Part shown: piece after piece, positions 6,681 to 14,230 of the stretch
Position numbering within the stretch: position 1 is the first letter of the stretch
How the letters are laid out: each line of letters opens with the position of its first letter
Origin: a virus
Reading direction: 5' to 3' (one strand)
Length of the DNA: 50,021 nt
Virus record (IMG/VR): IMGVR_UViG_3300020202_000016
Location: 1-50,021 of that record
Notes under the pieces: generated by a model
Told to the model about the DNA's origin: nothing
The model's database searches: none
Seen by the model: the letters and a program-made list of their open reading frames with translations, nothing else
Program-made: the position numbers and the translations under genes

Positions 6681-6816
6681 TTCCCGGGTTCTTTCTTACG
6701 AAGAAAAACCTACTCTCGATGAAATTGCTAAATTTCTTCATACGTGTGGCGCGCCTGAATTTGCTTGGGTTGTTGAAGAAGCCATTCAGATGTTGGCCGA
6801 TAAAAAAGCAGCTTGA
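6664..6816 (+). CDS. Small hypothetical early protein
   Basis: 50 residues from ATG 6664 (MVAMNDSRVLSYEEKPTLDE) with a helical C-terminal half (WVVEEAIQMLADKKAA). It overlaps the preceding gene by 17 bases and ends 11 bases before the next start. No family is recognised. Confidence 0.6.
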   Translation: MVAMNDSRVLSYEEKPTLDEIAKFLHTCGAPEFAWVVEEAIQMLADKKAA

Positions 6817-6827
6817 TCGGAGATCGT

Positions 6828-7094
6828 ATGCCATTTACTGAAGAAGACTATACACCTTGGTTTGGTGTTAAAAAACTTCCTGAACGTATCGGAATTTACA
6901 AAGTTAAATATCTAACATTAAGCGGGAAAGGCCCTTATCTTGGGCTTTCACGATATATCGGAGGATGGGGTTTAATTGAAAACTCCAGCGTGTGCGGTTC
7001 ATTTACTCACCGCTTCGAAGGAAAAGTTATAGGATGGCGCGGCATAACCGAGTCAGCTTACTACAATGAACTCAAAAGGCAAATCCATGAATGA
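6828..7094 (+). CDS. Hypothetical early protein
   Basis: 88 residues from ATG 6828, chosen over an in-frame TTG at 6813 because CGGAGA precedes it. It is rich in Tyr, Gly and Trp (YTPWFGVKKLPERIGIYKVK, GWGLIENSSVCG, GWRGITESAYY), with a beta-like pattern similar to small phage proteins that begin with WF/YTPWF motifs. Function unknown. Confidence 0.65.
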   Translation: MPFTEEDYTPWFGVKKLPERIGIYKVKYLTLSGKGPYLGLSRYIGGWGLIENSSVCGSFTHRFEGKVIGWRGITESAYYNELKRQIHE

Positions 7095-7503
7095 GCAAAC
7101 ACTCGATTCAGTGACAGATAACCAAAGAGAAGGCATCGATGTGTTTAAGGAATACATCGAATCTATATGGCCTATCGCCACGCTCACCAATCGTATAAAA
7201 AACGAATGGAAACCATTATTTATGGATGGAGATAGTCAAAAAATGATTTTTAGTAAGGATGAGATTTGTAGGGTGCCATATTATGTTATTACCTTTCTTA
7301 GCGGACATTACCACACGAAATATATTTATATGATAAAGAAAGCGGCTGAAATGTGCGGTCTTGACGAATGGCATTGGCCCCTCAGAAAACAGCGAGATTG
7401 TCCAGAATATAATGAGCGCCCAAAACCGCAATCAAACTGGCTTTTCCCTGACTGGGAAATGTTTTTTATTGATGAACGGTTGGTACCGTGGGGGCTAAGA
7501 TGA
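7087..7503 (+). CDS. Hypothetical early protein
   Basis: 138 residues from ATG 7087 (in-frame ATG 7066 also possible). It contains several Trp and Tyr residues (YHTKYIYMIKKAAEMCGLDE, WHWPLRK, NWLFPDWEMFF). No family is recognised. It overlaps the genes on both sides by four to eight bases. Confidence 0.6.
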   Translation: MNEQTLDSVTDNQREGIDVFKEYIESIWPIATLTNRIKNEWKPLFMDGDSQKMIFSKDEICRVPYYVITFLSGHYHTKYIYMIKKAAEMCGLDEWHWPLRKQRDCPEYNERPKPQSNWLFPDWEMFFIDERLVPWGLR

Positions 7504-7613
7504 ATGAGCTTACTGAATGGTTTCCGATGGATATAGACCCCGTGCGCGCGCGTAAAAATGCGAGCCGAAGCGGATGGAAAGCGCGCTGCTATCGACGCAG
7601 CTATGCGGGGTGA
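7500..7613 (+). CDS. Very small hypothetical protein
   Basis: 37 residues, MNELTEWFPMDIDPVRARKN then a basic tail. The start overlaps the previous stop (ATGA). The ELTEWFP...DPVR opening resembles the first residues of a common phage family (WFPxxVxPVRxG), so this may be a truncated or frameshifted member. Confidence 0.45.
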   Translation: MNELTEWFPMDIDPVRARKNASRSGWKARCYRRSYAG

Positions 7614-7616
7614 GGA

Positions 7617-8120
7617 ATGATTGAGCGTTTCATAACATTCACCGACGAAATGGCACGGGCGATTCTAGATGGGCAGAAAACGCAGACGCGGCGAATCATT
7701 AACAGTCAGCCAGACAAATCATTGATAGGCGCAGCCTGTCTTGTGACCGAAGTCAATCATAGCTCCTGGTGCTGGATAAACGGGTACGACGGCAGTGTTG
7801 CTGAAGAGATAGGCGGCTCTGGTATTTGTCCATACGGGCGCATCGGAGATCGGTTAATAGTAGAACCAAACAATGCCAAATGCATCACGCTCGAAATAAC
7901 CGATGTGCGTGTTGAGCGGCTGCAGGATATTAGCGAAAAGGATGCTCGCGCAGAGGGAATTGACGGTCACAGTCAAGCGCTCATCGGAACCTGTCGCGGA
8001 AATTTCTTAAGACTTTGGGAATCAATCTATGACGCTGGCATCTGCAATGCTAATCCATGGGTATGGGTAATTTCTTTTAAGAGAGCGGAGGAAAGAAGTA
8101 AGCAAATAAACATCAAGTAG
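7617..8120 (+). CDS. ASCH-like phage protein (often annotated morphogenesis protein)
   Basis: A 167-residue protein with the family pattern: MARAILDGQKTQTRRIINSQ near residues 11-30, IGDRLIVEP, VRVERLQDISEKDARAEGI in the middle, and NPWVWVISFKR at the end. The fold is related to ASCH RNA-binding-like domains. In phages these proteins sit among early accessory genes; a morphogenesis role is traditional naming only. Confidence 0.75.
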   Translation: MIERFITFTDEMARAILDGQKTQTRRIINSQPDKSLIGAACLVTEVNHSSWCWINGYDGSVAEEIGGSGICPYGRIGDRLIVEPNNAKCITLEITDVRVERLQDISEKDARAEGIDGHSQALIGTCRGNFLRLWESIYDAGICNANPWVWVISFKRAEERSKQINIK

Positions 8121-8289
8121 CGGTATCGGATTTTGCGGTCTGCTTACCATTGCATTAATCGTATTAAAACTGTGTAACGTCATCACATGGTCTTGGTGGT
8201 GGATAACCGCGCCGATATGGTTGCCACTGCTTGTTTTCGGAATTGCTATCTTGGTGTTTTTTAGTATTTTTTATTGGATTGACAAATGA
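8110..8289 (+). pseudogene. Small transmembrane protein frame lacking a normal start codon
   Basis: The frame open from 8110 to the TGA at 8289 encodes SGIGFCGLLTIALIVLKLCN then ITWSWWWITAPIWLPLL and VFFSIFYWIDK. This is a two-helix phage membrane family with a characteristic WSWWW motif. There is no ATG, GTG or TTG at the N-terminus: a TAA at 8107 immediately precedes the frame, and only rare codons (ATC 8125, ATT 8155) could start it. Either a rare start is used or the start was lost. Its stop overlaps the next ATG at 8286. Confidence 0.5.
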
Positions 8290-9056
8290 AGATTGAGATT
8301 AAAAACTTTTGGAATGCTCAAGTATTATTTAGCTTTGAATGCGAAGGCAATACGATTGCAATTACGCTAAAAGCGGCCGTCAACGCAAAAACAAACCTGA
8401 GCGATGCAGACCTGCGCGGTGCAGTCCTGAGCGGTGCAGTCCTGCGCGGTGCAGTCCTGCGCGGTGCAGTCCTGAGCGGTGCAGTCCTGAGCGGTGCAGT
8501 CCTGCGCGGTGCAGACCTGAGCGGTGCAAACCTGAGCGATGCAGACCTGAGCGATGCAGACCTGAGCGGTGCAGTCCTGAGCGGTGCAGTCCTGAGCGGT
8601 GCAGTCCTGAGCGGTGCAAACCTGCGCCGTGCAGTCCTGAGCGGCGCAGACCTGAGCGATGCAGTCCTGCGCGGTGCAGTCCTGAGCGCTGCAGTCCTGA
8701 GCGGCGCAGACCTGAGCGGTGCAGTCCTGAGCGGTGCAAACCTGCGCGGTGTGCCTTGTATTGAAAACATTCACCAAACAATTTTCGCGGCAGCCTCCCA
8801 GCCGTGCGCACTTAACATGGCTCAATGGCATACATGCGAAACCACACATTGCCGCGCCGGATGGGTCGTTGCGAAAGCAGGTGAAGCTGGCGCAGCAATG
8901 GAATACTGTATTGGTACAGCAGCGGCCGCAGCATTAATCTATTTAAAAAGTGATCCTCACTTGGAGAAATTTCCTAATTTCTACGCTAGTGATGAAGAAG
9001 CATTGGCTGATATGGAACGATTGGCTCGGTTGGAAGCGGCGAGGGTAACGATATGA
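8286..9056 (+). CDS. Pentapeptide-repeat protein with phage C-terminal domain
   Basis: A 256-residue protein. Residues ~35-155 are consecutive pentapeptides of the A(V/D/N)L(S/R)G type, predicted to fold as a right-handed quadrilateral beta-helix. The C-terminal ~100 residues (FAAASQPCALNMAQWHTC, TTHCRAGWVVAKAGEAG, NFYASDEEALADMERLA) form a domain seen at the end of many phage pentapeptide proteins. Some pentapeptide proteins mimic DNA and inhibit gyrase; no such role is shown here. The repeat DNA is nearly uniform, which opens long false frames on both strands. Confidence 0.85.
   Translation: MKIEIKNFWNAQVLFSFECEGNTIAITLKAAVNAKTNLSDADLRGAVLSGAVLRGAVLRGAVLSGAVLSGAVLRGADLSGANLSDADLSDADLSGAVLSGAVLSGAVLSGANLRRAVLSGADLSDAVLRGAVLSAAVLSGADLSGAVLSGANLRGVPCIENIHQTIFAAASQPCALNMAQWHTCETTHCRAGWVVAKAGEAGAAMEYCIGTAAAAALIYLKSDPHLEKFPNFYASDEEALADMERLARLEAARVTI
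8399..8753 (+). repeat. 15-nt tandem repeat array encoding pentapeptides
   Basis: About 23 tandem units of CTG(A/C)GCGGTGCAG(T/A)(C/A)(C/T)-type sequence encode the beta-helix. Units are far more alike than protein selection requires. The array is therefore young or kept homogeneous by slippage or recombination, and its copy number may vary between phage individuals. Confidence 0.8.
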
Positions 9057-9259
9057 AATCAACTTGCCTTACCACGTCGTCGCTTGAAACTATCCGCGCT
9101 ACGTTAACGCTTGAGATGTTAGACACGACGCCAGCTAACACTCCATGCATGAAGGTACAGCGTGTGCACGCAAAGGCGGTCGATAAAGCCCCGCGTAGAT
9201 CATTAACCGCGCGCAGACCGTTCATAAATCTGAATTCAGCGTCGTACGAAGAGGATTGA
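9053..9259 (+). CDS. Hypothetical early protein
   Basis: 68 residues, MKSTCLTTSSLETIRATLTL then a basic middle (VQRVHAKAVDKAPRRSLTAR). It overlaps the pentapeptide gene by four bases. No family is recognised. Confidence 0.55.
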   Translation: MKSTCLTTSSLETIRATLTLEMLDTTPANTPCMKVQRVHAKAVDKAPRRSLTARRPFINLNSASYEED

Positions 9260-9261
9260 AC

Positions 9262-9453
9262 ATGACTAATAATTTATTACAGCAGATTCTTGATTCACCT
9301 ATCGGATCGATTCTGTTGATGCGGGATCAACCCACCATACGTCAAGCAATTTCAGACGTATGCGACTCGATGGCGCGGTTGAAAAAAACCGAAGCAATTG
9401 ATGAACAAGCATCTTACTGCACATTAGGAAGTGAGAATCATGAAAGCATTTAG
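9262..9453 (+). CDS. Hypothetical early protein
   Basis: 63 residues from ATG 9262 (an in-frame TTG lies at 9256), MTNNLLQQILDSPIGSILLM with a helical remainder. GAGGA lies about eight bases upstream. No family is recognised. Confidence 0.55.
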   Translation: MTNNLLQQILDSPIGSILLMRDQPTIRQAISDVCDSMARLKKTEAIDEQASYCTLGSENHESI

Positions 9454-9685
9454 ACCAAACTTAGATCGCTCCGGCGCAGTGCACCAGATGCGCCAAGATC
9501 GCTTAGCAGAACATCAAGTTCTACCGCTGCGCAAATATGCAGCAGAGCGTGCAGAGAAGGTTCGCGTGCGCGTTGCACTTCTTGGCGACGTGTTAGAGGA
9601 GTCTGTCGATAGGCTGGATAAGGTGGACAGCAAAGAAAGTTCGTTTTCGATGAGCCATGAAGACATTGTAAAAAACCTGGTATGA
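9440..9685 (+). CDS. Hypothetical early protein
   Basis: 81 residues from ATG 9440 (in-frame GTG at 9431), MKAFRPNLDRSGAVHQMRQD. It is basic and helical, with a C-terminal acidic stretch (LEESVDRLDKVDSK). It overlaps neighbours by 14 and 4 bases. No family is recognised. Confidence 0.6.
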   Translation: MKAFRPNLDRSGAVHQMRQDRLAEHQVLPLRKYAAERAEKVRVRVALLGDVLEESVDRLDKVDSKESSFSMSHEDIVKNLV

Positions 9686-10005
9686 AACTAGAGAATCCAT
9701 TTGATTGCGACGAAGGTCGGAAGGCTATACACGGCTTCGTAAGCGGCGCGCATTTTACTGTGCATCGGAGCACTGCAATTTGCACGATGCAGTTTATGGA
9801 CGGGACTGTTTTTATGTCGTTCCTGCATTTCACGGATGATCGAATCAGCAACGAAGATCGGAAGCTGATGGCTTATAACAAGGCCATCGACCGAGTAGTT
9901 AAAAGATACGGTGCTGTTGGCGCTCTTGGGCACGATAGCTTTTATTGCAACCTGAGCAAAGAACTTGGAAGGATAGTCAGTCACGCATCGAATGGGAGAT
10001 CGTGA
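9682..10005 (+). CDS. Hypothetical early protein
   Basis: 107 residues. The first half looks like a beta-sheet (ISO-like ICTMQFMDGTVFMSFLHFTD) and the second is helical and basic (DRKLMAYNKAIDRVVKRYGA). No family is recognised. It is coupled on both sides by start/stop overlaps. Confidence 0.6.
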   Translation: MKLENPFDCDEGRKAIHGFVSGAHFTVHRSTAICTMQFMDGTVFMSFLHFTDDRISNEDRKLMAYNKAIDRVVKRYGAVGALGHDSFYCNLSKELGRIVSHASNGRS

Positions 10006-10103
10006 TGTGGTCCTTAATATTTTTGCTGATTATTTTATTGCTGCTAGGCGGTGTCGGCATAACATACGCCGGGCTTCTTTGGGTCAACTTTCAAAATGAA
10101 TGA
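10005..10103 (+). CDS. Tiny single-pass membrane protein
   Basis: 32 residues, almost all one hydrophobic helix (MWSLIFLLIILLLLGGVGIT, then YAGLLWVNFQNE). The start overlaps the previous stop (TGATG) after a GGGAGA ribosome site. Function unknown. Confidence 0.6.
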   Translation: MWSLIFLLIILLLLGGVGITYAGLLWVNFQNE

Positions 10104-10395
10104 TGCTAGTATGAAACCCTATCTAACTGACGCAGAAATTGCCGATATTTGCAAGCCTCTAACCCAGCCAGCCGCGCAATGTAAATATTTAAGATCGCTG
10201 AATTTACTAGTAAAAGTAAAGCCAGGCGGCGGCCCGCTAATAGGCCGCTCACATTTTGAAAAAGTAATGGGTGGTGCGACCACCTCACAAAATGAAGAGA
10301 GCATGTCAAAAGAAGACGAACCGGATCGATCCGCAATGATTATAAAATTTAGACAAAAGAAAGTAGCCCATGCCACCGAACGGCCGGAAGCGTAA
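10096..10395 (+). CDS. DUF4224 family protein (integrase-associated)
   Basis: A 99-residue protein whose N-terminal half, YLTDAEIADICKPLTQPAAQ then YLRSLNLLVKVKPGGGPL, matches the DUF4224 pattern. These small putative DNA-binding proteins sit directly before phage integrases and may act as directionality factors. It overlaps the integrase start by 26 bases. Confidence 0.78.
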   Translation: MNDASMKPYLTDAEIADICKPLTQPAAQCKYLRSLNLLVKVKPGGGPLIGRSHFEKVMGGATTSQNEESMSKEDEPDRSAMIIKFRQKKVAHATERPEA

Positions 10396-11431
10396 AACTA
10401 ACGACCTGAACTTACCGAGCCGTGTTTATTTTAAGCATGGTCAGTTTTGGTACGTGCATCGTGACAGGCGCTGGGAACCTCTCGGTGCCGATGTAAAAGA
10501 AGCCATCCGGAAAGGCAAGCTTTATAACGACCCAGACAACGTATATGGCACGATGGCATATTACCTTGATGCTTTTATCGTGCACTGCGAAAAGCGCATC
10601 GGTGCAAAATCAAACGCACTCGCACCGCGCACATACGAAGACTATAAACGCAACATCGAGCCGCTGAAAATTTACTTCGGAAAAATGACACCGGCAGCAG
10701 TGAAGCCCAACCACGTTGGAAGTTATTTGGATCTCGGCGTTGAGCTTGATCGACCTATACGCGCAAACCGTGAGAAGGCCTGCCTATCAGCGTGCTTTAC
10801 GTGGATGATTCGGACCGGTGATGCCGGCATAACAACTAATCCGTGCATCGGTGTGCGGCGCAACCCTGAAACTAAGCGGGATCGCTACGTTACCAATGCA
10901 GAATTTCATGCAGTACGACAAGTTGCACCGCTGTCAGTGCGTTCGATGATGGACTTGATCTATCGCACGTTGCAAAGACCAGAAGATATTATTGGATGGT
11001 CGCGCGCTAACATCCAAACCAAGATCGAAAACGGCACGGCGCGCAAAGTTTTGCGGAATGATCAGGGCAAAACTGGAAAAATAGTCGACATCGCAATTAC
11101 CCCCGAAATTGACAGCATTCTGCACGCCCTATTCGGCGCTGCCGGGCCGGTGGTAGGCATGACACTTATCCATCGCAAGAACGGGCGCCAGTACACCTAC
11201 AGCGGCCTCTGTACGATGCTCAAGCGAGCAATTAAAAAAGCTGGCGTACCGATGTTTGGTTTTTACGATTTGAAGGGTAAGGGCGCAACTGATATGTGGC
11301 AAAGCGGTCAGCCGATCGAACTGATCCAATTGCTATGCGGCCACGAATCATCCAAGACAACGGAGGTATATATCAAGCAACGTTGGGTTGCCACAGCAAC
11401 ACCAAATCAGGTAGCATTCGTGTCTAATTAA
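10370..11431 (+). CDS. int: Tyrosine-family phage integrase
   Basis: A 353-residue tyrosine recombinase. The N-terminal part has an arm-binding pattern (SRVYFKHGQFWYVHRDRRWE), the middle a SAM-like core-binding domain (RTYEDYKRNIEPLKIYFGKM), and the C-terminal half the catalytic domain: the first Arg in LIYRTLQRPEDIIGW, the YDLKGKGATDMW box in place of HxxR, His325 in LCGHES and the nucleophile Tyr334 in TEVYIKQR. The DLKGKGATDM variant is usual in this integrase subfamily. The attP core lies about 120 bases downstream. Confidence 0.92.
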   Translation: MPPNGRKRKTNDLNLPSRVYFKHGQFWYVHRDRRWEPLGADVKEAIRKGKLYNDPDNVYGTMAYYLDAFIVHCEKRIGAKSNALAPRTYEDYKRNIEPLKIYFGKMTPAAVKPNHVGSYLDLGVELDRPIRANREKACLSACFTWMIRTGDAGITTNPCIGVRRNPETKRDRYVTNAEFHAVRQVAPLSVRSMMDLIYRTLQRPEDIIGWSRANIQTKIENGTARKVLRNDQGKTGKIVDIAITPEIDSILHALFGAAGPVVGMTLIHRKNGRQYTYSGLCTMLKRAIKKAGVPMFGFYDLKGKGATDMWQSGQPIELIQLLCGHESSKTTEVYIKQRWVATATPNQVAFVSN

Positions 11432-11483
11432 GTGGCTCGAACCCGCATACAATCTATGTTCAGTTTTCGATTTGATAGCCGCG

Positions 11484-11672
11484 TTGTTAGACAATCGACA
11501 ATACAAATTGCTAGGTATTATGCGGCTCTCAGCATAGTTTAGGCATGAGACTGTTAATCCGCAGGTCCCTGGTTCGAGTCCAGGTTGGGGAGCCAATAAA
11601 ATCAATAACATAGGCCGTATTTAGCGGCTTCTATCCTGAACGTATTAGACATATTGTTAGACACTGTCTAAC
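11484..11672 (+). other. attP: attP region: tRNA-Asn 3' core and putative integrase arm sites
   Basis: Bases 11549-11595 match the 3' part of a bacterial tRNA-Asn: GACTGTTAATCC (anticodon GTT), the T arm CCTGG-TTCGAGT-CCAGG, and GGGGAGCCA. The 5' half of a tRNA is absent, as expected for a phage core that restores the host gene after integration. TTGTTAGACA occurs on both sides (11484-11493 and 11654-11663), the latter in the inverted repeat GTTAGACA-C-TGTCTAAC (11656-11672). These are good arm-site candidates. Confidence 0.78.
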
Positions 11673-11710
11673 AAACTACTTGAAATGAACTGCCCGGAAT
11701 TGCCGGATAG

Positions 11711-11783
11711 TTCCAACACGCATGCACATTACGCCGGAGTTTTGGGAAGCTCGTTAGCTTGTAGTGTGCAGTCGTGTTGGTGA
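11711..11783 (+). ncRNA. Unassigned long hairpin between attP and the RtcB operon
   Basis: CCAACACG (11713-11720) pairs perfectly with CGTGTTGG (11773-11780). Inside, TGCACATTAC pairs with GTAGTGTGCA with one wobble, and AAGCT/AGCTT (11747-11760) forms an apical hairpin. An A-rich/T-rich stretch (AAAAAAGGACGCTTTTTTT, 11787-11805) follows and could act as a weak terminator. It may be a small RNA or a DNA site for integration factors; no known family was recognised. Confidence 0.35.
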
Positions 11784-11805
11784 ACGAAAAAAGGACGCTT
11801 TTTTT

Positions 11806-11948
11806 GGAGTGGCATTTCTCTCTATTGAATCGCAAGTTTGATTCTTGCCACTAACACATCCGCGCTGGCGATGTAAAAGACCAGCACCAACACAAAGCGG
11901 GCAGCGTGGAAGGAAAAGCGCTTACCTAGGAATAGTTTCACAAAGTGC
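11806..11948 (+). other. Gene-poor stretch with a T-arm-like hairpin
   Basis: GCAAG-TTTGATT-CTTGC (11832-11848) looks like a tRNA T arm but has T instead of C at loop position 3, and no D arm or anticodon arm accompanies it. It is also covered by the alternative pairing AGTGGC/GCCACT (11808-11813 with 11847-11852). It could be a relic of a tRNA-like RNA. No protein gene is supported here. Confidence 0.25.
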
Positions 11949-12086
11949 TTGATAATTTCCGATTTCGGCGCGTTGCTTACACTCGTAGAACACGAGAGCG
12001 TTACGGACAATTGGCAAAACCGAGCGGTGTGGGCCTATCTTGAGCAAATGCCGGCAGACTGGCCGATTGTTTTGTACTGGCACTAA
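11949..12086 (+). pseudogene. Fragment of an unrecognised protein gene
   Basis: A plus-strand frame ending at TAA 12084-12086 has convincing protein character (NWQNRAVWAYLEQMPADWPI then VLYWH) but no ATG. Only TTG 11949 could start it, and no ribosome site is visible. The frame is open back to about 11877. It is probably the 3' remnant of a gene cut off when the accessory block was acquired. Confidence 0.3.
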
Positions 12087-12094
12087 GGAAAAGA

Positions 12095-12412
12095 ATGAAG
12101 AAAGTATCTGAATTAGATTTCTTGGTAGCCGAGCACTTGACCACGCTAGATCAAATGATCGAACGCTTAAAATTCGCGCGCAAGAAAATCGGGCACGGCG
12201 ATGTTGCGGTATGTGTTGCAGTTCCAGGTTCCAATGGATTCACAACGCCTTACATTCGCGTCACTCTCCCCACAGTGCTTCTAGCTGAAGGCAGCACAAG
12301 AGGTACAGAAGCATTGGTGATTGGAGCTTTTCCAGCGCCGCGAAATCCTCCGATACCAACAACGTTCCCATTTAAAGTTATAGAGAAAGGCAACGACAGT
12401 GAAAGTAATTAA
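12095..12412 (+). CDS. Hypothetical protein heading the rtcB operon
   Basis: 105 residues. A helical start (LDFLVAEHLTTLDQMIERLK) is followed by DVAVCVAVPGSNGFTTPYIR and a proline-rich end. GGAAAAG precedes the ATG. It overlaps rtcB by 14 bases, so the two are translationally coupled. No family is recognised; a role linked to RNA ligation is inference from position only. Confidence 0.65.
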   Translation: MKKVSELDFLVAEHLTTLDQMIERLKFARKKIGHGDVAVCVAVPGSNGFTTPYIRVTLPTVLLAEGSTRGTEALVIGAFPAPRNPPIPTTFPFKVIEKGNDSESN

Positions 12413-13586
12413 TGAAGACGGCTCTCGTCCGATTAAAATTTGGACGGACTATGTAGAAGATTCTGCTTTAGTCCAGTTAAAAAACTTGGCGCGGCTACCA
12501 TTTATTGCCGGCAATGGCGTTGCCTGTATGCCGGATGTTCATGCCGGAATAGGTTCGACTGTCGGCACCGTCATCGCGACAAACAAAGCAATTATTCCGG
12601 CCGCTGTTGGGGTTGATATTGGTTGCGGCATGAATGCGATAAGGCTGTCACTCAAGGCTTCTGATCTGCCGGAATCGCTTATAGAAATCCGCCATCAGAT
12701 CGAACGAGACATTCCTCTTGGTGCCGGCGGTGCAAACAAAGAGCGCTGCTATCAGCAGGGAATCATTGAGAGCGGCCACTTAAGGGCCGTGTCTACAGGT
12801 ATGGGCATCATCAATGATTCTTTGATACATAAAGCAGCAGTTCAGTTAGGTTCGCTGGGTTCAGGTAATCACTTTATAGAAATTTGTCTCGATGAAAATC
12901 AAGACGTTTGGATCATGCTTCACTCTGGTTCGCGTGGAGTGGGAAATAGAATCGGGACACACTTTATCGAAAAAGCCAAACGCGACATGGAAAGGTTTTT
13001 TATCAACCTTCCAGATAAAGACCTGGCCTATCTACCCGAAGACACCGAAACGTTTAACGATTACGTTAGCGCCGTTAGCTGGGCCCAAGACTACGCTTTA
13101 GAAAATAGAAAGCGAATGATGGAAAAAGTTATTGCTGCGCTTTCTGTGCATATCCCGATTGGATTTTCAATCACACAAGAAGCGATCAATTGCCACCATA
13201 ACTATATCGCCCTAGAAAACCATTTTGGTCAAAACTTATGGGTTACACGCAAGGGCGCTATACGAGCACGCGAAGGTGATCTAGGAATTATTCCCGGGTC
13301 AATGGGGCAGCGCAGCTATATTGTGCGCGGCAAAGGCAATCCAGAATCCTACTGCTCATGCTCACACGGCGCCGGACGTAAGATGAGCCGCACGCAAGCG
13401 CGAAAAACCTTCACGATTGCTGACTTACAATCGCAAACTGAAGGTGTTGAATGCCGCAAAGACAACTCCGTATTAGATGAAATTCCAGGCGCTTATAAAT
13501 CAATTGATGAGGTGATGGCAAACCAAACTGATCTTGTCGATGTCGTGCATATATTGAAGCAAGTCTTGTGCGTCAAAGGTTCTTAA
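12399..13586 (+). CDS. rtcB: RNA-splicing ligase RtcB
   Basis: A 395-residue RtcB. The enzyme joins RNA 3'-phosphate or 2',3'-cyclic phosphate ends to 5'-OH ends using GTP and Mn2+. Metal- and guanylate-site motifs are in order: PDVHAG (45-50), VDIGCGM with Cys76, GSLGSGNHFIE (His158), HSGSRG (His175), IIPGSMG and SCSHGAGRKMS, whose His333 corresponds to the guanylated histidine. All key residues are present, so it should be active. The start is GTG 12399. No RtcA cyclase, archease or RtcR regulator is seen nearby. Confidence 0.93.
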   Translation: MKVINEDGSRPIKIWTDYVEDSALVQLKNLARLPFIAGNGVACMPDVHAGIGSTVGTVIATNKAIIPAAVGVDIGCGMNAIRLSLKASDLPESLIEIRHQIERDIPLGAGGANKERCYQQGIIESGHLRAVSTGMGIINDSLIHKAAVQLGSLGSGNHFIEICLDENQDVWIMLHSGSRGVGNRIGTHFIEKAKRDMERFFINLPDKDLAYLPEDTETFNDYVSAVSWAQDYALENRKRMMEKVIAALSVHIPIGFSITQEAINCHHNYIALENHFGQNLWVTRKGAIRAREGDLGIIPGSMGQRSYIVRGKGNPESYCSCSHGAGRKMSRTQARKTFTIADLQSQTEGVECRKDNSVLDEIPGAYKSIDEVMANQTDLVDVVHILKQVLCVKGS

Positions 13587-13598
13587 ATAGACTCGGTC

Positions 13599-14129
13599 AT
13601 GAAAAAAATACTAACCGCCCTGCTCTTATTGCCGTGCCTCGCGCTTGGCGCACCGCAACCATTGCCAACCGGCGCGACATACGAGGTTGCATTCTCTCCG
13701 CGCGGACAGTCGCTGCAGATCGTCCTGAGTGGCATCAACGGCGCGCGCGAGTCGATCCTAGTTGCGGCGTACCCGTTCACGAGCAAGCCGATCGCCACCG
13801 CACTGCTCGACGCTCACAAGCGCGGGGTACGCGTGCAAATCGTCGCGGACAAGAAGAGCAACAGCGGCAAATACAGCGCGGTTACGTTCCTCGCAAACCA
13901 GGGTGTACCGGTGCGACTCAACGACCGCTATGCGATACATCATCATAAGTTCATGGTCATCGATGGCACAACGTTGGAGACCGGATCGTTTAACTATTCT
14001 GCCGGCGCGGTTAACAAGAATGCTGAGAATGTGATCGTGTTGCGCAACGCGGCACCGGTGGCGCAGGCCTATGCGCGCGAGTGGCAGCGGTTGTGGGATG
14101 AAGCCTACGAACTTAAACCCGCTTACTAG
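13599..14129 (+). CDS. Secreted phospholipase D-family nuclease (Nuc-like)
   Basis: A 176-residue protein with a signal peptide (MKKILTALLLLPCLALGAPQ, likely cut after ALGA) and one HKD motif, HHKFMVIDGTTLETGSFNYS (H-x-K-x4-D-x6-GSxN). Single-HKD proteins of this length resemble the plasmid pKM101 Nuc endonuclease, which dimerises to make one active site. It is expected in the periplasm. It follows rtcB by 12 bases, so the two form one transcript. Base composition is visibly more GC-rich than its neighbours, suggesting separate origin. Confidence 0.87.
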   Translation: MKKILTALLLLPCLALGAPQPLPTGATYEVAFSPRGQSLQIVLSGINGARESILVAAYPFTSKPIATALLDAHKRGVRVQIVADKKSNSGKYSAVTFLANQGVPVRLNDRYAIHHHKFMVIDGTTLETGSFNYSAGAVNKNAENVIVLRNAAPVAQAYAREWQRLWDEAYELKPAY

Positions 14130-14230
14130 CAAGTCGCGCTGCATATGTTATGATGCGCGCACTGAATTACAATACAGGATAACCATCAATAGTGAGGTTC
14201 CCTCGATATTTCGTCCACCATCAGGTGATG

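Noticed and set aside
8399-8753. Repeat array as a CRISPR
   Set aside because: Units are contiguous 15-mers without spacers and lie inside a coding sequence.
8318-8849. Long ORFs on both strands over the pentapeptide gene (140-160 residues)
   Set aside because: They are produced by the uniform 15-nt repeat; only the plus-strand frame with proper N- and C-terminal domains is real.
11549-11595. Complete tRNA-Asn gene
   Set aside because: Only the anticodon region, T arm and 3' end are present; the 5' half does not pair with TTGGGGA, so this is an attachment core.
11822-12010. Minus-strand 62-residue ORF
   Set aside because: The opposite strand shows a more protein-like frame ending NWQNRAVWAYLEQMPADWPI; the minus ORF has no ribosome site or neighbours on its strand.
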